From Brachyspira innocens ATCC 29796 (GTDB lineage Bacteria; Spirochaetota; Brachyspiria; Brachyspirales; Brachyspiraceae): DNA of 64,000 nt. Under the pieces are notes generated by a model. That model searched no databases, had not been told where the DNA came from, and saw nothing but the letters and a program-made list of their open reading frames with translations. Shown here one piece after another: positions 9,056-18,577 of this stretch. The DNA lies in contig NZ_ARQI01000121.1 in the NCBI RefSeq assembly GCF_000384655.1, positions 17,470 to 81,469 on the forward strand, in the 5' to 3' direction. The position numbers and the translations under genes were made by a program. Every line of letters begins with the position of its first letter. The first letter of the stretch is position 1.

Positions 9056-10411
9056 TTACATTAATTTGTTTAAATCATCTATAGACATACCCATACCCTC
9101 TAGGGACTTTGCGAGCTTATCCATCTTTTTAGTACTGCCCATCATGTTTTTCATCATAGTAAATTGTTTTATTAACTGATTTACATCATAAACACTTTGA
9201 CCGCTTCCTTTGGATATTCTCATTTTTCTTGAATTATTCAAAGGAAATAGGGCTAATCTTTCTTTTTTGGTCATTGACTGTATAATAGCTTTATATTTCT
9301 TAAACTTCTCTTCTTCACGGCTTAAAAGCTCTGTATCAATATTAGCCATACCAGGTATCATAGAAGTCATTTTACTGATACCGCCCATTTTAGTAGTAGC
9401 TTCTATTTGTTTTAAGAAATCATTATAATCGAAGTTATTTTCTATAACTTTTTGAAGCATCTCTTTAGCTTCTTTTTCACTTATAGCGGCACGGGCTTTT
9501 TCTACAAGTTTTACAATATCGCCCATACCAAGTATCTGACCTGCAACTCTTTTTGCATCAAATACATCTATATCATCTATATGTTCACCCACGCCAACAA
9601 ATTTAACTGGGGAGCCTGTAGCGTATTTTAATGATAATGCGGCACCGCCTCTTACCCCAGAGTCGAATTTTGTAAGTATTACGCCATTTATGCCTATGTT
9701 GCTTTGGAAACTTTTAGCCACATCATAAACACTCTGACCTGCAGTAGAGTCCACAACCAATAATTTTTCAGTAACATCGGCTGAGTTTACAACGCGTCTA
9801 AGCTCCATCATCATATCTTCATCTATTTCCAAACGGCCTGCAGTATCAACTAATATCATGTTGTACTGTTCTTTTTTGGCTATAGCAAGAGCTTTTTTGA
9901 GTATTTTATATGCTTTTTTCTCTTTAGTGTCTATATGATATGGAACTCCTACTTCTCTAGCAAGTACGGCAAGCTGTTCCATAGCGGCAGGTCTATGTAC
10001 GTCAAGACCAACCATCATAACGCGTCTTTTATCTTTATAGTATTTTGCTAATTTGGCTGTTGTAGTAGTTTTACCAGAACCTTGTAAACCGAATAATAAT
10101 GTGATAGTAGTTTTTTCTACAGGTTCTAATTTAAGACCGCTTTCGCCTTCGCCTATCATATTAACCAATGTATCATGAACATCGGCTATAAATTGATTGG
10201 CAGGTTCCACGCCTTCTATTTTTTCTTTTCCTATAGCTCTGTTTGTAGCTTCTTCTAGGAATTTGTTAGCTGCTTCTAAAGATACATCTGCTGATAATAG
10301 TGCCTCTTTTATAGTAATAAGGCTGTCAGTTATATCTTTATCTGTTAGCACTTTTTTGCCGTGTATTTTAGAGAATACATTAGATATAGATTTCGTTAAA
10401 TTATCAAACAC
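9056..10411 (-). CDS. ffh: Signal recognition particle GTPase Ffh
   Basis: Ffh binds signal sequences and 4.5S/SRP RNA and targets nascent membrane proteins to FtsY. It is 451 residues: an N domain, a G domain (GLQGSGKTTT P-loop near residue 108, DTAGR, TKFDSG) and a Met-rich M domain (SRKMRISKGSG and the C-terminal MM-rich helices). The start is GTG (10411-10409), with only a weak AAGG SD. It is the first gene of the ffh-rpsP-khpA-rimM operon. Confidence 0.96.
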   Translation of the reverse strand: MFDNLTKSISNVFSKIHGKKVLTDKDITDSLITIKEALLSADVSLEAANKFLEEATNRAIGKEKIEGVEPANQFIADVHDTLVNMIGEGESGLKLEPVEKTTITLLFGLQGSGKTTTTAKLAKYYKDKRRVMMVGLDVHRPAAMEQLAVLAREVGVPYHIDTKEKKAYKILKKALAIAKKEQYNMILVDTAGRLEIDEDMMMELRRVVNSADVTEKLLVVDSTAGQSVYDVAKSFQSNIGINGVILTKFDSGVRGGAALSLKYATGSPVKFVGVGEHIDDIDVFDAKRVAGQILGMGDIVKLVEKARAAISEKEAKEMLQKVIENNFDYNDFLKQIEATTKMGGISKMTSMIPGMANIDTELLSREEEKFKKYKAIIQSMTKKERLALFPLNNSRKMRISKGSGQSVYDVNQLIKQFTMMKNMMGSTKKMDKLAKSLEGMGMSIDDLNKLM

Positions 10412-10783
10412 TAAAATTAACCTTAAATAAACATATTACTTCCAATACCATATTATACATAATATCTTTAAAAAGTCAATATTTAGAGTGCTTTAACAAA
10501 AAATAATATATACTGAAACGATTTTATTTTATTAATTTGTATATTTTATAGATGTATTATAAACTTTTTTGATGTATAAAAAGTTTTAAAATATAAAAAT
10601 ACTGCTATTTTATAATTTAGGTTATGTATTAAATGTAAGATAATATTAGTTTTTTACTAAAAAATGTAGTCTTTCGACTTACTACATTATTCTGCAGCGT
10701 ACAAAAGAAACTGTGTGTGGTATGACTGTATGCTTAGAAGCAAAGTCCATATATAAAATACAAAATTAATTATGAAACATATA
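10412..10783. repeat. Intergenic stretch with a degraded repeat
   Basis: This 372-base gap lies upstream of ffh. Around 10640-10740 are decayed pieces of the repeat core (AATGTAGTCTTTCGACTT, AAAAGAAACTG). AATGTAGT (10663-10670) pairs with ACTACATT (10681-10688) as a hairpin. The rest is A+T-rich with no gene visible. Confidence 0.35.
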
Positions 10784-11632
10784 CTATTTACCGCTGCCGC
10801 CTGTCATGCCTTTTACTAGGAATTTTCTAAATATTATAGCGAGCAATGCAGGAGGAAATATGGCTAGAAGTCCTGCTGCAGTTGTTATGCCGTACTGTAT
10901 AGTATCTTTGGATACAAATTCTGAGGCAACTATTGATATGGGCTTTGTAGCAGCCGAGCTTGCCAAAATAAGCGGTATCTGAAACTGTCCCCAAGACATT
11001 AGAAATACAAGAAGAAATGCTGATAATATAATAGGTGCTGATATTGGGATCATTACTCTAAAGAGAACATCTATTTCATTGCAGCCGTCTATGTAAGATG
11101 CCTCTTCTATTTCTACTGGTATGGTTTCAAAATAATTAGATATTAACCAAGTATTAATCGGCAGAAATGAAGTTACATATACTAAAGATAATGCAAATAA
11201 ATTATCAAGCAATGACATTAATGAAAACATTCTATAAAGCGGTATTATAGTTGTAAATGCAGGTATTGCCATAGATATAAGTATCAAAGTTTTTACTATG
11301 TTTCTGCCTTTAAACTTCATCTTCGATACAGCATATGCACACATAATCGAAAAAGGAAGACATAAAAATATTGTTATAAAAGCTGTTTTTACAGAATTAA
11401 TTACTCCTATGAAAAACATTTTAGATTGTCTTGAAGAGGCTGTGAAAATTTTTATATAATTATCCATTGTAGGTTCTTTAGGCAAAAAATAAGAAGTGTT
11501 TTTAAACATCTCATATTCTGGCGTAAAGCTCACAATTACAGCCCAAGCTATAGGACCCAAAATTATTAATACAAAAAATATTACAGATATATAATATAAA
11601 AAATTTATTCTTTTATTTTTTTTATTGTTCAT
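10784..11632 (-). CDS. Sugar ABC transporter permease (MalG-like)
   Basis: This is an inner-membrane permease subunit of a carbohydrate ABC importer (CUT1), 282 residues with six predicted TM segments. The EAA loop is EEASYIDGCNEIDVLF followed by PIS, and contacts the ATPase. The C-terminus TGGSGK is typical of MalG-like subunits. It follows the MalF-like gene after 53 nt on the minus strand and forms the heterodimeric pore with it. The matching binding protein is probably at 15118. No ATPase gene is in the window, so a shared MsmK-type ATPase is likely. Confidence 0.9.
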   Translation of the reverse strand: MNNKKNKRINFLYYISVIFFVLIILGPIAWAVIVSFTPEYEMFKNTSYFLPKEPTMDNYIKIFTASSRQSKMFFIGVINSVKTAFITIFLCLPFSIMCAYAVSKMKFKGRNIVKTLILISMAIPAFTTIIPLYRMFSLMSLLDNLFALSLVYVTSFLPINTWLISNYFETIPVEIEEASYIDGCNEIDVLFRVMIPISAPIILSAFLLVFLMSWGQFQIPLILASSAATKPISIVASEFVSKDTIQYGITTAAGLLAIFPPALLAIIFRKFLVKGMTGGSGK

Positions 11633-11685
11633 AAATATTTATGTCTTATTTTTTCCTTAAATATAATATTAATTATTAAAATGTT

Positions 11686-12558
11686 TTATAAATAGTCAAT
11701 TTTCTTAGACATAGATTTTATATATAATATCCCTAAAGTACCCGATACTATCATAACTAAATATGTTAATGCACTTCCTCTTCCGAAATCAAGAAAAGAA
11801 AATGTAGTCATATAGTCTTCAAGAAGTATAGTTTTTCCCAAATTGCTGTAACCTGAAATAGTTATAACCTCATCAAAAACATTTATTGCTGATATGGATG
11901 TGAAAGTTATAATAATACCCAAAGCAGGTACTAAAAGAGGTAAGGTTACTCTTGTAAACATTTGGAATTTATTTGCCCCGTCAATACTAGCCGCATCATA
12001 AAGTACATCAGGTATAGCACGCATAGATGATAGAAGAACAATAGAACAAAATGGTATATTTCTCCAAGCAACAACTATTGCTATAATAAGCATTAATGAA
12101 TATCTATTAGATAAATACTGTATAGGCTCATCTATAATATTTAAATTATATAAAATCTTATTAAGAAATCCATATCCGGGATAGAATATCCATTTCCAAA
12201 GTATACCATTAACCACTGGAGGTAAAGCCCAAGGTATAACAGCTATAGCCATGAGTATATTTTTTAATCTGCTCTCAAAATTAAGTATACTTGCAAATAA
12301 AAGTCCTAATAATACGCATATTATAACTACTATAACCATTATTATTATACTGTTTTGAAGCGAATACCAAAAATCAAATGATTTTAATGTATATATATAA
12401 TTATCAAAACCTATAAATGCCGTATCTTTCGGAGCTGTTAATTTCATTTTTCGTAAACTATAAAAGAATGTAACTATTATAGGATACAAAACAAAAACTG
12501 CCATAATTACAACAGCAGGCAGTATTAATATATAAGGCAATACTTTATTCTTTTTCAT
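11686..12558 (-). CDS. Sugar ABC transporter permease (MalF/UgpA-like)
   Basis: This 290-residue inner-membrane permease has six TM segments. The first is preceded by MKKNKVLPYILILPA, the start typical of MalF/UgpA-type subunits without the large MalF periplasmic loop. The EAA loop (DVLYDAASIDGANKFQMF) precedes a Pro-rich helix. It is the upstream gene of the permease pair. The sugar cannot be deduced. Confidence 0.9.
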   Translation of the reverse strand: MKKNKVLPYILILPAVVIMAVFVLYPIIVTFFYSLRKMKLTAPKDTAFIGFDNYIYTLKSFDFWYSLQNSIIIMVIVVIICVLLGLLFASILNFESRLKNILMAIAVIPWALPPVVNGILWKWIFYPGYGFLNKILYNLNIIDEPIQYLSNRYSLMLIIAIVVAWRNIPFCSIVLLSSMRAIPDVLYDAASIDGANKFQMFTRVTLPLLVPALGIIITFTSISAINVFDEVITISGYSNLGKTILLEDYMTTFSFLDFGRGSALTYLVMIVSGTLGILYIKSMSKKIDYL

Positions 12559-12677
12559 AATCCAAAAATATTTTGTAACTTCTTATTAAAATATAACTAA
12601 AGTATTAAAATTTGTCAAATTAGATTTGTTTTAAAATTATTTCAATGTTTATTTTAGTAATAAATATGCTTAAATAA

Positions 12678-12930
12678 TAGACTTGTTTCAAAAGTACTTG
12701 ACAAACAATTTTGTAAGTTTGTCATTTTATGCTAAATTAAATAATATTAATTATAATTTAATTAAATGTTTTATATGTTGTATAAACTGTATGTTTAAGC
12801 TCCAAAATGCAGTTCTTTTGGTTCTTTTATACCAATAAAAGAACTGGAGTTGCCGAAGGCACGCAGAGCGGGGGCAAAGCCCCTTTAAAAATATTAAATA
12901 AAATTTAAATTTAGTTTTGAAACAAGTCTA
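12678..12930. repeat. Family 1 MITE-like element
   Basis: TAGACTTGTTTCAAAA at 12678 and TTTTGAAACAAGTCTA at 12915-12930 are perfect 16-bp inverted termini. The core includes TTCTTTTGGTTC..., GAACTGG and GGGGGCAAAGCCCC. The element lies in the 506-base gap upstream of the permease operon. The remainder (12931-13064) is A+T-rich and holds nothing recognisable. Confidence 0.8.
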
Positions 12931-13064
12931 ATATATCAAAACTATTCATATATTTTAAAAATATCTTAAATTAAAAATATTCATTTTTCGACAAAATATA
13001 ATAGTTAGTTTTCCTTTATTAATTTTATTCAAAAATATTATCAAATAAAATTAATATTTATTAA

Positions 13065-14747
13065 TCAAAATTTGCTGTCTCTAAGCATATAGTTAAACTG
13101 ATTTCTTGTATAAACTTTTATTTTATTATTATGCATAGCATAACTTCTGGCACTGCTTGTAAGTTCTACAGGAAGTATAAGTATTCCGTTTTTTGCTCCA
13201 GCCTCATTAATAAGAAGTATAAAATCTCTTATAATAAGCTCGCCAACTTCTGTATTTTTCCATCTTTTAAAAGATATTAATGTTAAATCTTTTTTATTTT
13301 TATTTGAAGCAAATGCCAAGTAATTAACTTCATCTCCATAATCATAATCTATTAAATGATCATTATATTCCTGTACAGCAGAATACATAAGTTTTTTTTG
13401 TATTATATCTTGGCATATACTCTTAAAAGATGCTAAAGTTATATCATATATTTTATCCACTTTTTTTAGTATAACACTTTCTGACGAAGCATTATTTTCA
13501 TTTATACCGCATTCTAATAATATTTTTTCTATATCCATAGTTTTTTCAAGCTGAGCAAAATCCAGTATACTGTCAATATTATTAAAACTGCTTTCCCATA
13601 ATTTTACACTGTTTTCCCAAATATCTATATACTGCTTATCAACATACTTTTCATAATTTTCATTTTTATATTTTTCATCATCTTCAATCTGCATATTATT
13701 TCTTAATTTCTGAAGCTGCTGTGAAGCTTTTGAAATTTCAAATAAATATTTAAAAATTCCGTCTAAATCATACATATCAAACTCAGGAGCATTAAAAAGT
13801 CTTATATGCTCAAAATAGCTTATAGCACTATTAACATCTTTGATAAAATAATTATAAAAAGCAAAATCAAGTATAATAGCTATTTCATCTTTTTTTATTT
13901 CATTAATTTTATACTGTGCGGAAAGTTTATTATAAAGCTCTATAAACTCATCAGTATCATCAGATTTATATAATATGTATAAATATATTCTGTTTATATA
14001 AAATTTATATTTTAGGTTAGTATTTATAGACCTTAAAGACAAAATAGACTCAGCAAAGCTTTTAGCAGTATTTATTTCATCGGTGGCTATGTATAATGAT
14101 ATTAATATTTTTTCAACCAATGTCATATCATCATAATCTTCTTCTATATTTGATATATTTCTGCTTAATCTCTTATGAAGCTCTTCAAGCATAGTAATAA
14201 TTTTTTTATAATCCTGTGTCATAAAATAACATATTGCCGCTGTTTTTAATTCATCTATTTCGAAGTCACTTTTATTATTAAGTACTCTGTTAAAATATTC
14301 GCATGCTAATTTATATGCTCCTTCTTTTCCAAGTATAACAGCTGCTTTTAGAGAATAATAACTATTACTTGGCTCTAATTGTGCTATTTTTAAAATACAT
14401 TTGATACTTTCTTCTTTTTTATCTATTCTTTCATATAACCCCTCTAACTTTTTATATATATTTATCTCTTCTCCTTCAAAGTATTTTAAATCCATTAATT
14501 TTTGATATTTTTCTACAGCATTTTCTATGAAATTATACTGTTCCTCCAAAACGGCAAGTTCATATATAGAATTATAATCTTTAGGATTGGCATCAATTTT
14601 TCTTTGAAGTTCGTCCATTTTCTTTTTTATATTTTTAGGTTTATAATAACTGTTAGCTGATGATATACTTCTTACAAATAAAATAATTCCTATTACTATT
14701 AATATAGATACTGGAACTATCAATATATACATATATAGATTAAACAT
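13065..14747 (-). CDS. Membrane-anchored TPR protein with Mrr-like endonuclease-fold C-terminus
   Basis: The 560-residue protein has an N-terminal TM helix (about 8-28), a charged linker, TPR-like helical repeats (about 45-330), and a C-terminal domain (about 430-556) that reads like an Mrr_cat restriction-endonuclease fold. Evidence for the last is the pattern LISFKRW near 494, then VGELIIRDFILLINEAGAKNGILIL, then a terminal helix. The usual catalytic (Q/E)xK is SFK here, so activity is doubtful. The topology places the bulk in the cytoplasm. It sits alone between sugar-transport genes on opposite strands. The function is unknown. The TPR call is good and the nuclease-fold call tentative. 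Confidence 0.55.
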   Translation of the reverse strand: MFNLYMYILIVPVSILIVIGIILFVRSISSANSYYKPKNIKKKMDELQRKIDANPKDYNSIYELAVLEEQYNFIENAVEKYQKLMDLKYFEGEEINIYKKLEGLYERIDKKEESIKCILKIAQLEPSNSYYSLKAAVILGKEGAYKLACEYFNRVLNNKSDFEIDELKTAAICYFMTQDYKKIITMLEELHKRLSRNISNIEEDYDDMTLVEKILISLYIATDEINTAKSFAESILSLRSINTNLKYKFYINRIYLYILYKSDDTDEFIELYNKLSAQYKINEIKKDEIAIILDFAFYNYFIKDVNSAISYFEHIRLFNAPEFDMYDLDGIFKYLFEISKASQQLQKLRNNMQIEDDEKYKNENYEKYVDKQYIDIWENSVKLWESSFNNIDSILDFAQLEKTMDIEKILLECGINENNASSESVILKKVDKIYDITLASFKSICQDIIQKKLMYSAVQEYNDHLIDYDYGDEVNYLAFASNKNKKDLTLISFKRWKNTEVGELIIRDFILLINEAGAKNGILILPVELTSSARSYAMHNNKIKVYTRNQFNYMLRDSKF

Positions 14748-15047
14748 AATTTTTATCTTCCTAAAATCAGAATTATATTATAACTATTTTAAGATTGAAA
14801 ATAAATTAATACAACATGGTTATTATAAAAAAATAAAAAATTATATAAAATTGCTGCTCAAAAAACTTATTTTATCTTTATGTTTAGAATGTATTTTTGA
14901 ACTTTGGATAAGTTTTACAGGCTAATAATTAAATTTTTTGCTTCTGATCCATTAAGCACTATAGAAATATATCGATATAAACAGACTGCCAATCCTTTTA
15001 CTTCTCTTAAAATATATTCTTTCATTTTTTATAATTTCGTAAATCTA

Positions 15048-15075
15048 TTGACATTAATACATAATAGTATATATT
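15048..15075 (+). promoter_or_regulatory. Sigma-70-type promoter of the sugar-binding protein gene
   Basis: TTGACA (15048-15053) and TATATT (15070-15075) with a 16-nt spacer lie 42 nt before the start codon. The other 300 bases of this gap (14748-15047) are A+T-rich with no gene that I trust. Confidence 0.6.
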
Positions 15076-15117
15076 CTATTGAAAATTTCACTCATTACAA
15101 ATTATAGGAGTAAAAAC

Positions 15118-16362
15118 ATGAAAAAAATATTATTTTTATCCGCTGTCATTTTGATATCAGCATTTTTTGCTGTTTCCTGCGGAGGTCAGAAAAGCTCTTC
15201 AGAAAACTCAATAACAGTAATGGTTCCAGACTGGGCGGTACCTTCTGATGAAATGCTTAATGCATTTAAAAATGAAACTGGAATAACTGTTAATATGAAT
15301 GTTATGGCTTGGGAAAATATAAGAGATAAAATATCAATAGCGGCTGCTGGAGGAGCTGCTGCTGCTGATGTTGTAGAAGTAGACTGGTCTTGGGTAGGAG
15401 AATTTAACAGTGCAGATTGGCTTGAACCTATAGAATTAAGCCAAGAAGAAATTAATGCTATGCCTTCTATACAGCCTTTTATAATAGATGGTAAAGTTTT
15501 AGCTCTTCCTTATGCTAATGATTTCCGTTTGGCTTATTATAATAAAAAACATTTTGAAGAAGCTGGCATTACTGAAGCTCCAAAATCTTGGGACGATGTT
15601 TATAATGCTTTAATAGCTATAAAAAATGCAGGTGTAACTAAATATCCTTTTTCTATGCCTTTAAATGCTGATGAATCTTGCACTACTTCATTAATATGGA
15701 TGGCATATTCAAAATACGGAGTAGTATTCAATGAAGATGGCACTTTAAATAAAGATGCTGTACTTGGATCATTAGAGTTTATAAACAAAATGGCTAATAT
15801 TGATAACTTGATTGATCCTGCTTGTAAAACTTCTACAGGTATGGACGCTTATAGAAGAATCAATTCTGGAGAGGCTAGTTTTATAGTAGGGCCTACTTCT
15901 TTTGTAAGCAGAGTACAAGATCCTAATGAATCTCAAGTGGTAGGAGATGTTATACCTATACTTCTTCCGGGTGCTGAAGGTCCTTCTCCAAAAACTTTTG
16001 CTTTACCTGAAGGTGTAGGCGTAATAAAATTATCTAAAAACAAAGAAGCTGCAATGAAATTTGTAAAATGGTTTAATTCTCCAGAGATACAAAAACAATT
16101 AAACTATGTACAAAATACTATGCCTACAAGAACTTCAGTTATGGAAGAGCTTATTAATGAAGGCAAATTAAAAAACACTGGTGCTTTGCTTGAAGAGTCT
16201 ACTTTGATATCAAGCCCATTCCCAAAAGGTGTTCCTAGCTATTATTCTGAAATGACTACTGCTATATTTAATGCTGTTAATGAAATGGTTTTAGGAGCAA
16301 AAACTCCTGAAGAAGCATTTAATGCTATGGATACAAAAATTAAAGAATTAGTTTCAAGATAA
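15118..16362 (+). CDS. Sugar ABC transporter substrate-binding lipoprotein
   Basis: This is an extracytoplasmic binding protein of SBP family 1, 414 residues from the ATG at 15118. I chose that start because GGAG lies 9 nt upstream and the protein then begins MKKILFLSAVILISA with a lipobox FFAVSC; an in-frame ATG at 15079 would disrupt the signal peptide. Family features include ITVMVPDW, AADVVEVDWSW and an ALPYANDFRLAYYNK stretch. It probably delivers substrate to the permeases at 10784-12558, although a TPR gene on the opposite strand separates them. A strong terminator follows. Confidence 0.9.
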   Translation: MKKILFLSAVILISAFFAVSCGGQKSSSENSITVMVPDWAVPSDEMLNAFKNETGITVNMNVMAWENIRDKISIAAAGGAAAADVVEVDWSWVGEFNSADWLEPIELSQEEINAMPSIQPFIIDGKVLALPYANDFRLAYYNKKHFEEAGITEAPKSWDDVYNALIAIKNAGVTKYPFSMPLNADESCTTSLIWMAYSKYGVVFNEDGTLNKDAVLGSLEFINKMANIDNLIDPACKTSTGMDAYRRINSGEASFIVGPTSFVSRVQDPNESQVVGDVIPILLPGAEGPSPKTFALPEGVGVIKLSKNKEAAMKFVKWFNSPEIQKQLNYVQNTMPTRTSVMEELINEGKLKNTGALLEESTLISSPFPKGVPSYYSEMTTAIFNAVNEMVLGAKTPEEAFNAMDTKIKELVSR

Positions 16363-16386
16363 TTTTATTAAGATTTAATAATATTA

Positions 16387-16428
16387 GGGCATTGCTTTTT
16401 TAAGTGATGCCTTTATTTTTTATATATT
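16387..16428 (+). terminator. Terminator of the sugar-binding protein gene
   Basis: GGCATTGC pairs with GTGATGCC across a TTTTTTAA loop, and TTTATTTTTTAT follows immediately. Confidence 0.75.
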
Positions 16429-16458
16429 ACTAATTATAATTTTATATTTTTGCAAATC

Positions 16459-16794
16459 TATACTGAAAATTTTTAAGTTTGTCAATTTTTTGTTGTTCTT
16501 TTTCCCGCCTTCGCTCTGCGGGCTTCGCCAAAAGAACCATACGAAGTACGCCTACAGCGAAAGTGCAAGTGTAAAAAATTAGTACTAAATCATACTAAAG
16601 TTGTGTTACATGTAAGATAGTTTTAGTAAATTAAAGCCCAAATGTATCCTTTCGCGTCTGCGGGCTGTGCCTGCTTCTTTGTGGCACGCCACGGGCGGAC
16701 AGCGTCCAAAAGAAGTAGGGTCTGGGGCAAAGCCCCAGATATCAAAACAAAAATATAACTTTACTTTTAACAAAATATAATTGTTTAGGTATAA
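16459..16794. repeat. Family 2 repeat element
   Basis: The left end is TATACTGAAAATTTTTAAG (from 16459) and the right end TTGTTTAGGTATA (16781-16793). Two copies of the G+C-rich core lie inside, one reversed near 16505-16550 and one with GGGGCAAAGCCCC near 16723. A further family 2 end (TTGACAAACTTAAAAATTTT, 16963-16982) lies beyond it in inverse orientation, so the whole block 16459-16986 may be a composite. No gene is credible in the 700-base gap. Confidence 0.65.
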
Positions 16795-17000
16795 TTATTA
16801 TTTATTAATAACATAAAACATTTTGTATAAATAACTATAAGCTGTATACCATGCTGCAAATGTGCTTATTATTGGGTGATTACTCTTTCATTTGGTTGTG
16901 TATGTTATTTGATTGAATATACAATAGAGGCATATCTGAACGAATATTATGGGAAACTTACAGTTGACAAACTTAAAAATTTTTATATCTACTGCAATAA

Positions 17001-17040
17001 AAAAGAACAGAGTGTTAAATATATTATACTCTGTTCTTTT
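17001..17040 (-). terminator. Bidirectional-looking terminator downstream of the small PepSY-like gene
   Basis: AAAAGAACAGAGT (17001-17013) and ACTCTGTTCTTTT (17028-17040) form a 13-bp stem with a 14-nt loop, with A/T runs on both sides. It is placed 23 nt beyond the stop of the minus-strand gene at 17063. Confidence 0.75.
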
Positions 17041-17062
17041 ATTTTAATGTTTTATATTTCTA

Positions 17063-17314
17063 TTAATCGTCCCATTCCTGACCTAATAGCTGACCAGATT
17101 TATCAATGTATAATTCCATCATATTATTCATTTTTACTTTATATACATTATAGTGTTCCATCTCTACTGCCCAAATTTGAGCCTGAGGATATGTTCTTCT
17201 AGCTGTAGCAAGTACTGCCTGAGGAACCTGATTAAGAGGTACATACCAATCAGCAAATAAAGCTGAAGTACTTAAAACTGTTAAAGCTGCTAATAAACAA
17301 AGTATTTTTTTCAT
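17063..17314 (-). CDS. Small secreted PepSY-like (BLIP-type) protein
   Basis: This is an 83-residue exported protein with signal peptide MKKILCLLAALTVLSTSALFA, then one PepSY-like unit (VPQAVLATARRTYPQAQIWA ... YKVKMNNMMELYIDKSGQLL) ending in GQEWDD. PepSY-like domains of this periplasmic class are thought to bind or inhibit other proteins; the target is unknown. It follows the 17361-17963 gene after 46 nt with no promoter of its own, and its C-terminal 22 residues are nearly identical to that gene's end, so the two are tandem duplicates in one transcript. Confidence 0.8.
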   Translation of the reverse strand: MKKILCLLAALTVLSTSALFADWYVPLNQVPQAVLATARRTYPQAQIWAVEMEHYNVYKVKMNNMMELYIDKSGQLLGQEWDD

Positions 17315-17360
17315 ATTTTTTCTCCTTTTTTAATTAAATTATTTTTTATAAAATTATAAA

Positions 17361-17963
17361 TTAATCGTCCCATTTTTGACCTAATAACTGTCCGTTGTTG
17401 TCTATATATAATTCCATCATATTATTTAATTTTATTTCAAATGTAGTGAATTGTTTTTCTATTTTTACTATGGCAGCATTAGGATAAGTTCTTTTTACTG
17501 TATTCATAACGTTAGCTGGAAGTATAGTAGCAGGCATATTTCCGTAGCATTTAACTTCTTTCCAATCGCCGTTAGGGAAGAAATCTATTTGTGTTCCGTT
17601 TTCTAAATATACTTCAATATCGTCCCAATCTCTTTCTATAAAAGTTACTTTTACATTAGCAAAATGCTGTTTGATAAAGTTTTGAGCATTTTGAGGTATA
17701 GATGATAATTGAACTCCATATCCATATTGTGCGTTATTTTGACCTTGCTGAGCATAAGGATCTTGATAATTATTTTGAGGGTCTGGCTGTACTTGAGGCT
17801 GACCATAAGGGTCTTGATATCCTCCTTGACCGCCTTGCTGACCATAAGGATCCTGATATCCTCCCTGCTGATTATCATAGTATCCATTGTACTGAGCAAA
17901 TAATGAACCTGTACATATTGCTAAAACAAAAAGTATTGATAATGATTTTTTTATTGTAGTCAT
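17361..17963 (-). CDS. Secreted PepSY-like protein with Gln/Gly/Tyr-rich repeat linker
   Basis: I start at the ATG at 17963 (200 residues), because AAAGGGG lies about 10 nt upstream and MTTIKKSLSILFVLAIC then forms a normal signal peptide. The mature protein begins with a low-complexity linker of QDPYGQ-type repeats (residues about 25-75). PepSY-like sequence follows in two units: SSIPQNAQNFIKQHF..., then LPANVMNTVKRTYPNAA... ending LYIDNNGQLLGQKWDD. It is probably periplasmic or outer-membrane associated. A near-consensus promoter followed by a TGTAAAG palindrome precedes it, matching the paralogue at 25221. Confidence 0.75.
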   Translation of the reverse strand: MTTIKKSLSILFVLAICTGSLFAQYNGYYDNQQGGYQDPYGQQGGQGGYQDPYGQPQVQPDPQNNYQDPYAQQGQNNAQYGYGVQLSSIPQNAQNFIKQHFANVKVTFIERDWDDIEVYLENGTQIDFFPNGDWKEVKCYGNMPATILPANVMNTVKRTYPNAAIVKIEKQFTTFEIKLNNMMELYIDNNGQLLGQKWDD

Positions 17964-18015
17964 AAAAACTAGCCCCTTTATTAATTGTTTCATTTGTAAA
18001 GACATGTTGCTTACT

Positions 18016-18066
18016 GGTAAATTATCTTTACATTATAATTATAGTATATTTATTAAATAATGTCAA
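18016..18066 (-). promoter_or_regulatory. Promoter plus TGTAAA palindrome of the PepSY-like operon
   Basis: On the minus strand, TTGACA (18066-18061), a 17-nt spacer and TATAAT (18043-18038) form a near-perfect promoter. Directly downstream is TGTAAAGATAATTTACC (to 18016). The same arrangement, CTATAATnATAA(A)TGTAAAGAnnnTTTAC, precedes the third paralogue at 25221. The other 510 bases up to asd are A+T-rich, and I see no gene in them. Confidence 0.7.
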
Positions 18067-18577
18067 TTAAATTTACTATTTTTTTACTAAAATTTTACAT
18101 TTTTTCTTTCATAAATTGCTATAATAGGCTTATTACAAAATTAAATATAGAATTTTTATGATAATGTTTTTACATACTAAATTAATTATTATTATATATA
18201 AATATTACACAAAAGTATGTCTCGTATTATAACTTTACTCTGTATATAAGTAGCTTTGCAGAAATTATAAAATAAAAATTAATTATAAAAAATATCAGTA
18301 TTATTTGAAAATATTTTTTATTTGTAATTTAAGTAACTAGTATTTTTATATAAGTTTTTTATCATTAAAGTAATTTTTTGTTAATGATAATAAAAATTGA
18401 AAAATCACAAAATATTATTTATAATCTCATATATAACTTTAATAAGATAAAATAATCATAATATTAAATAAAAAAATATATTTAGTATAACAAGTAAAAC
18501 TTCTTGATTTTAATATACAATTATTATATAATAGTAGGAACAAAAATAAATAAAAAAAATAATTAACGGTAACCATC

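Noticed and set aside
13065..14747. Active type IV (Mrr) restriction enzyme
   Set aside because: The catalytic Q/E before Lys is Ser, the protein is membrane-anchored, and no methylation or defence genes are nearby.
16876..17202. 108-codon plus-strand open frame
   Set aside because: Its 3-prime part runs antisense through the PepSY-like gene and a terminator, its 5-prime part through a repeat end, and it has no SD.
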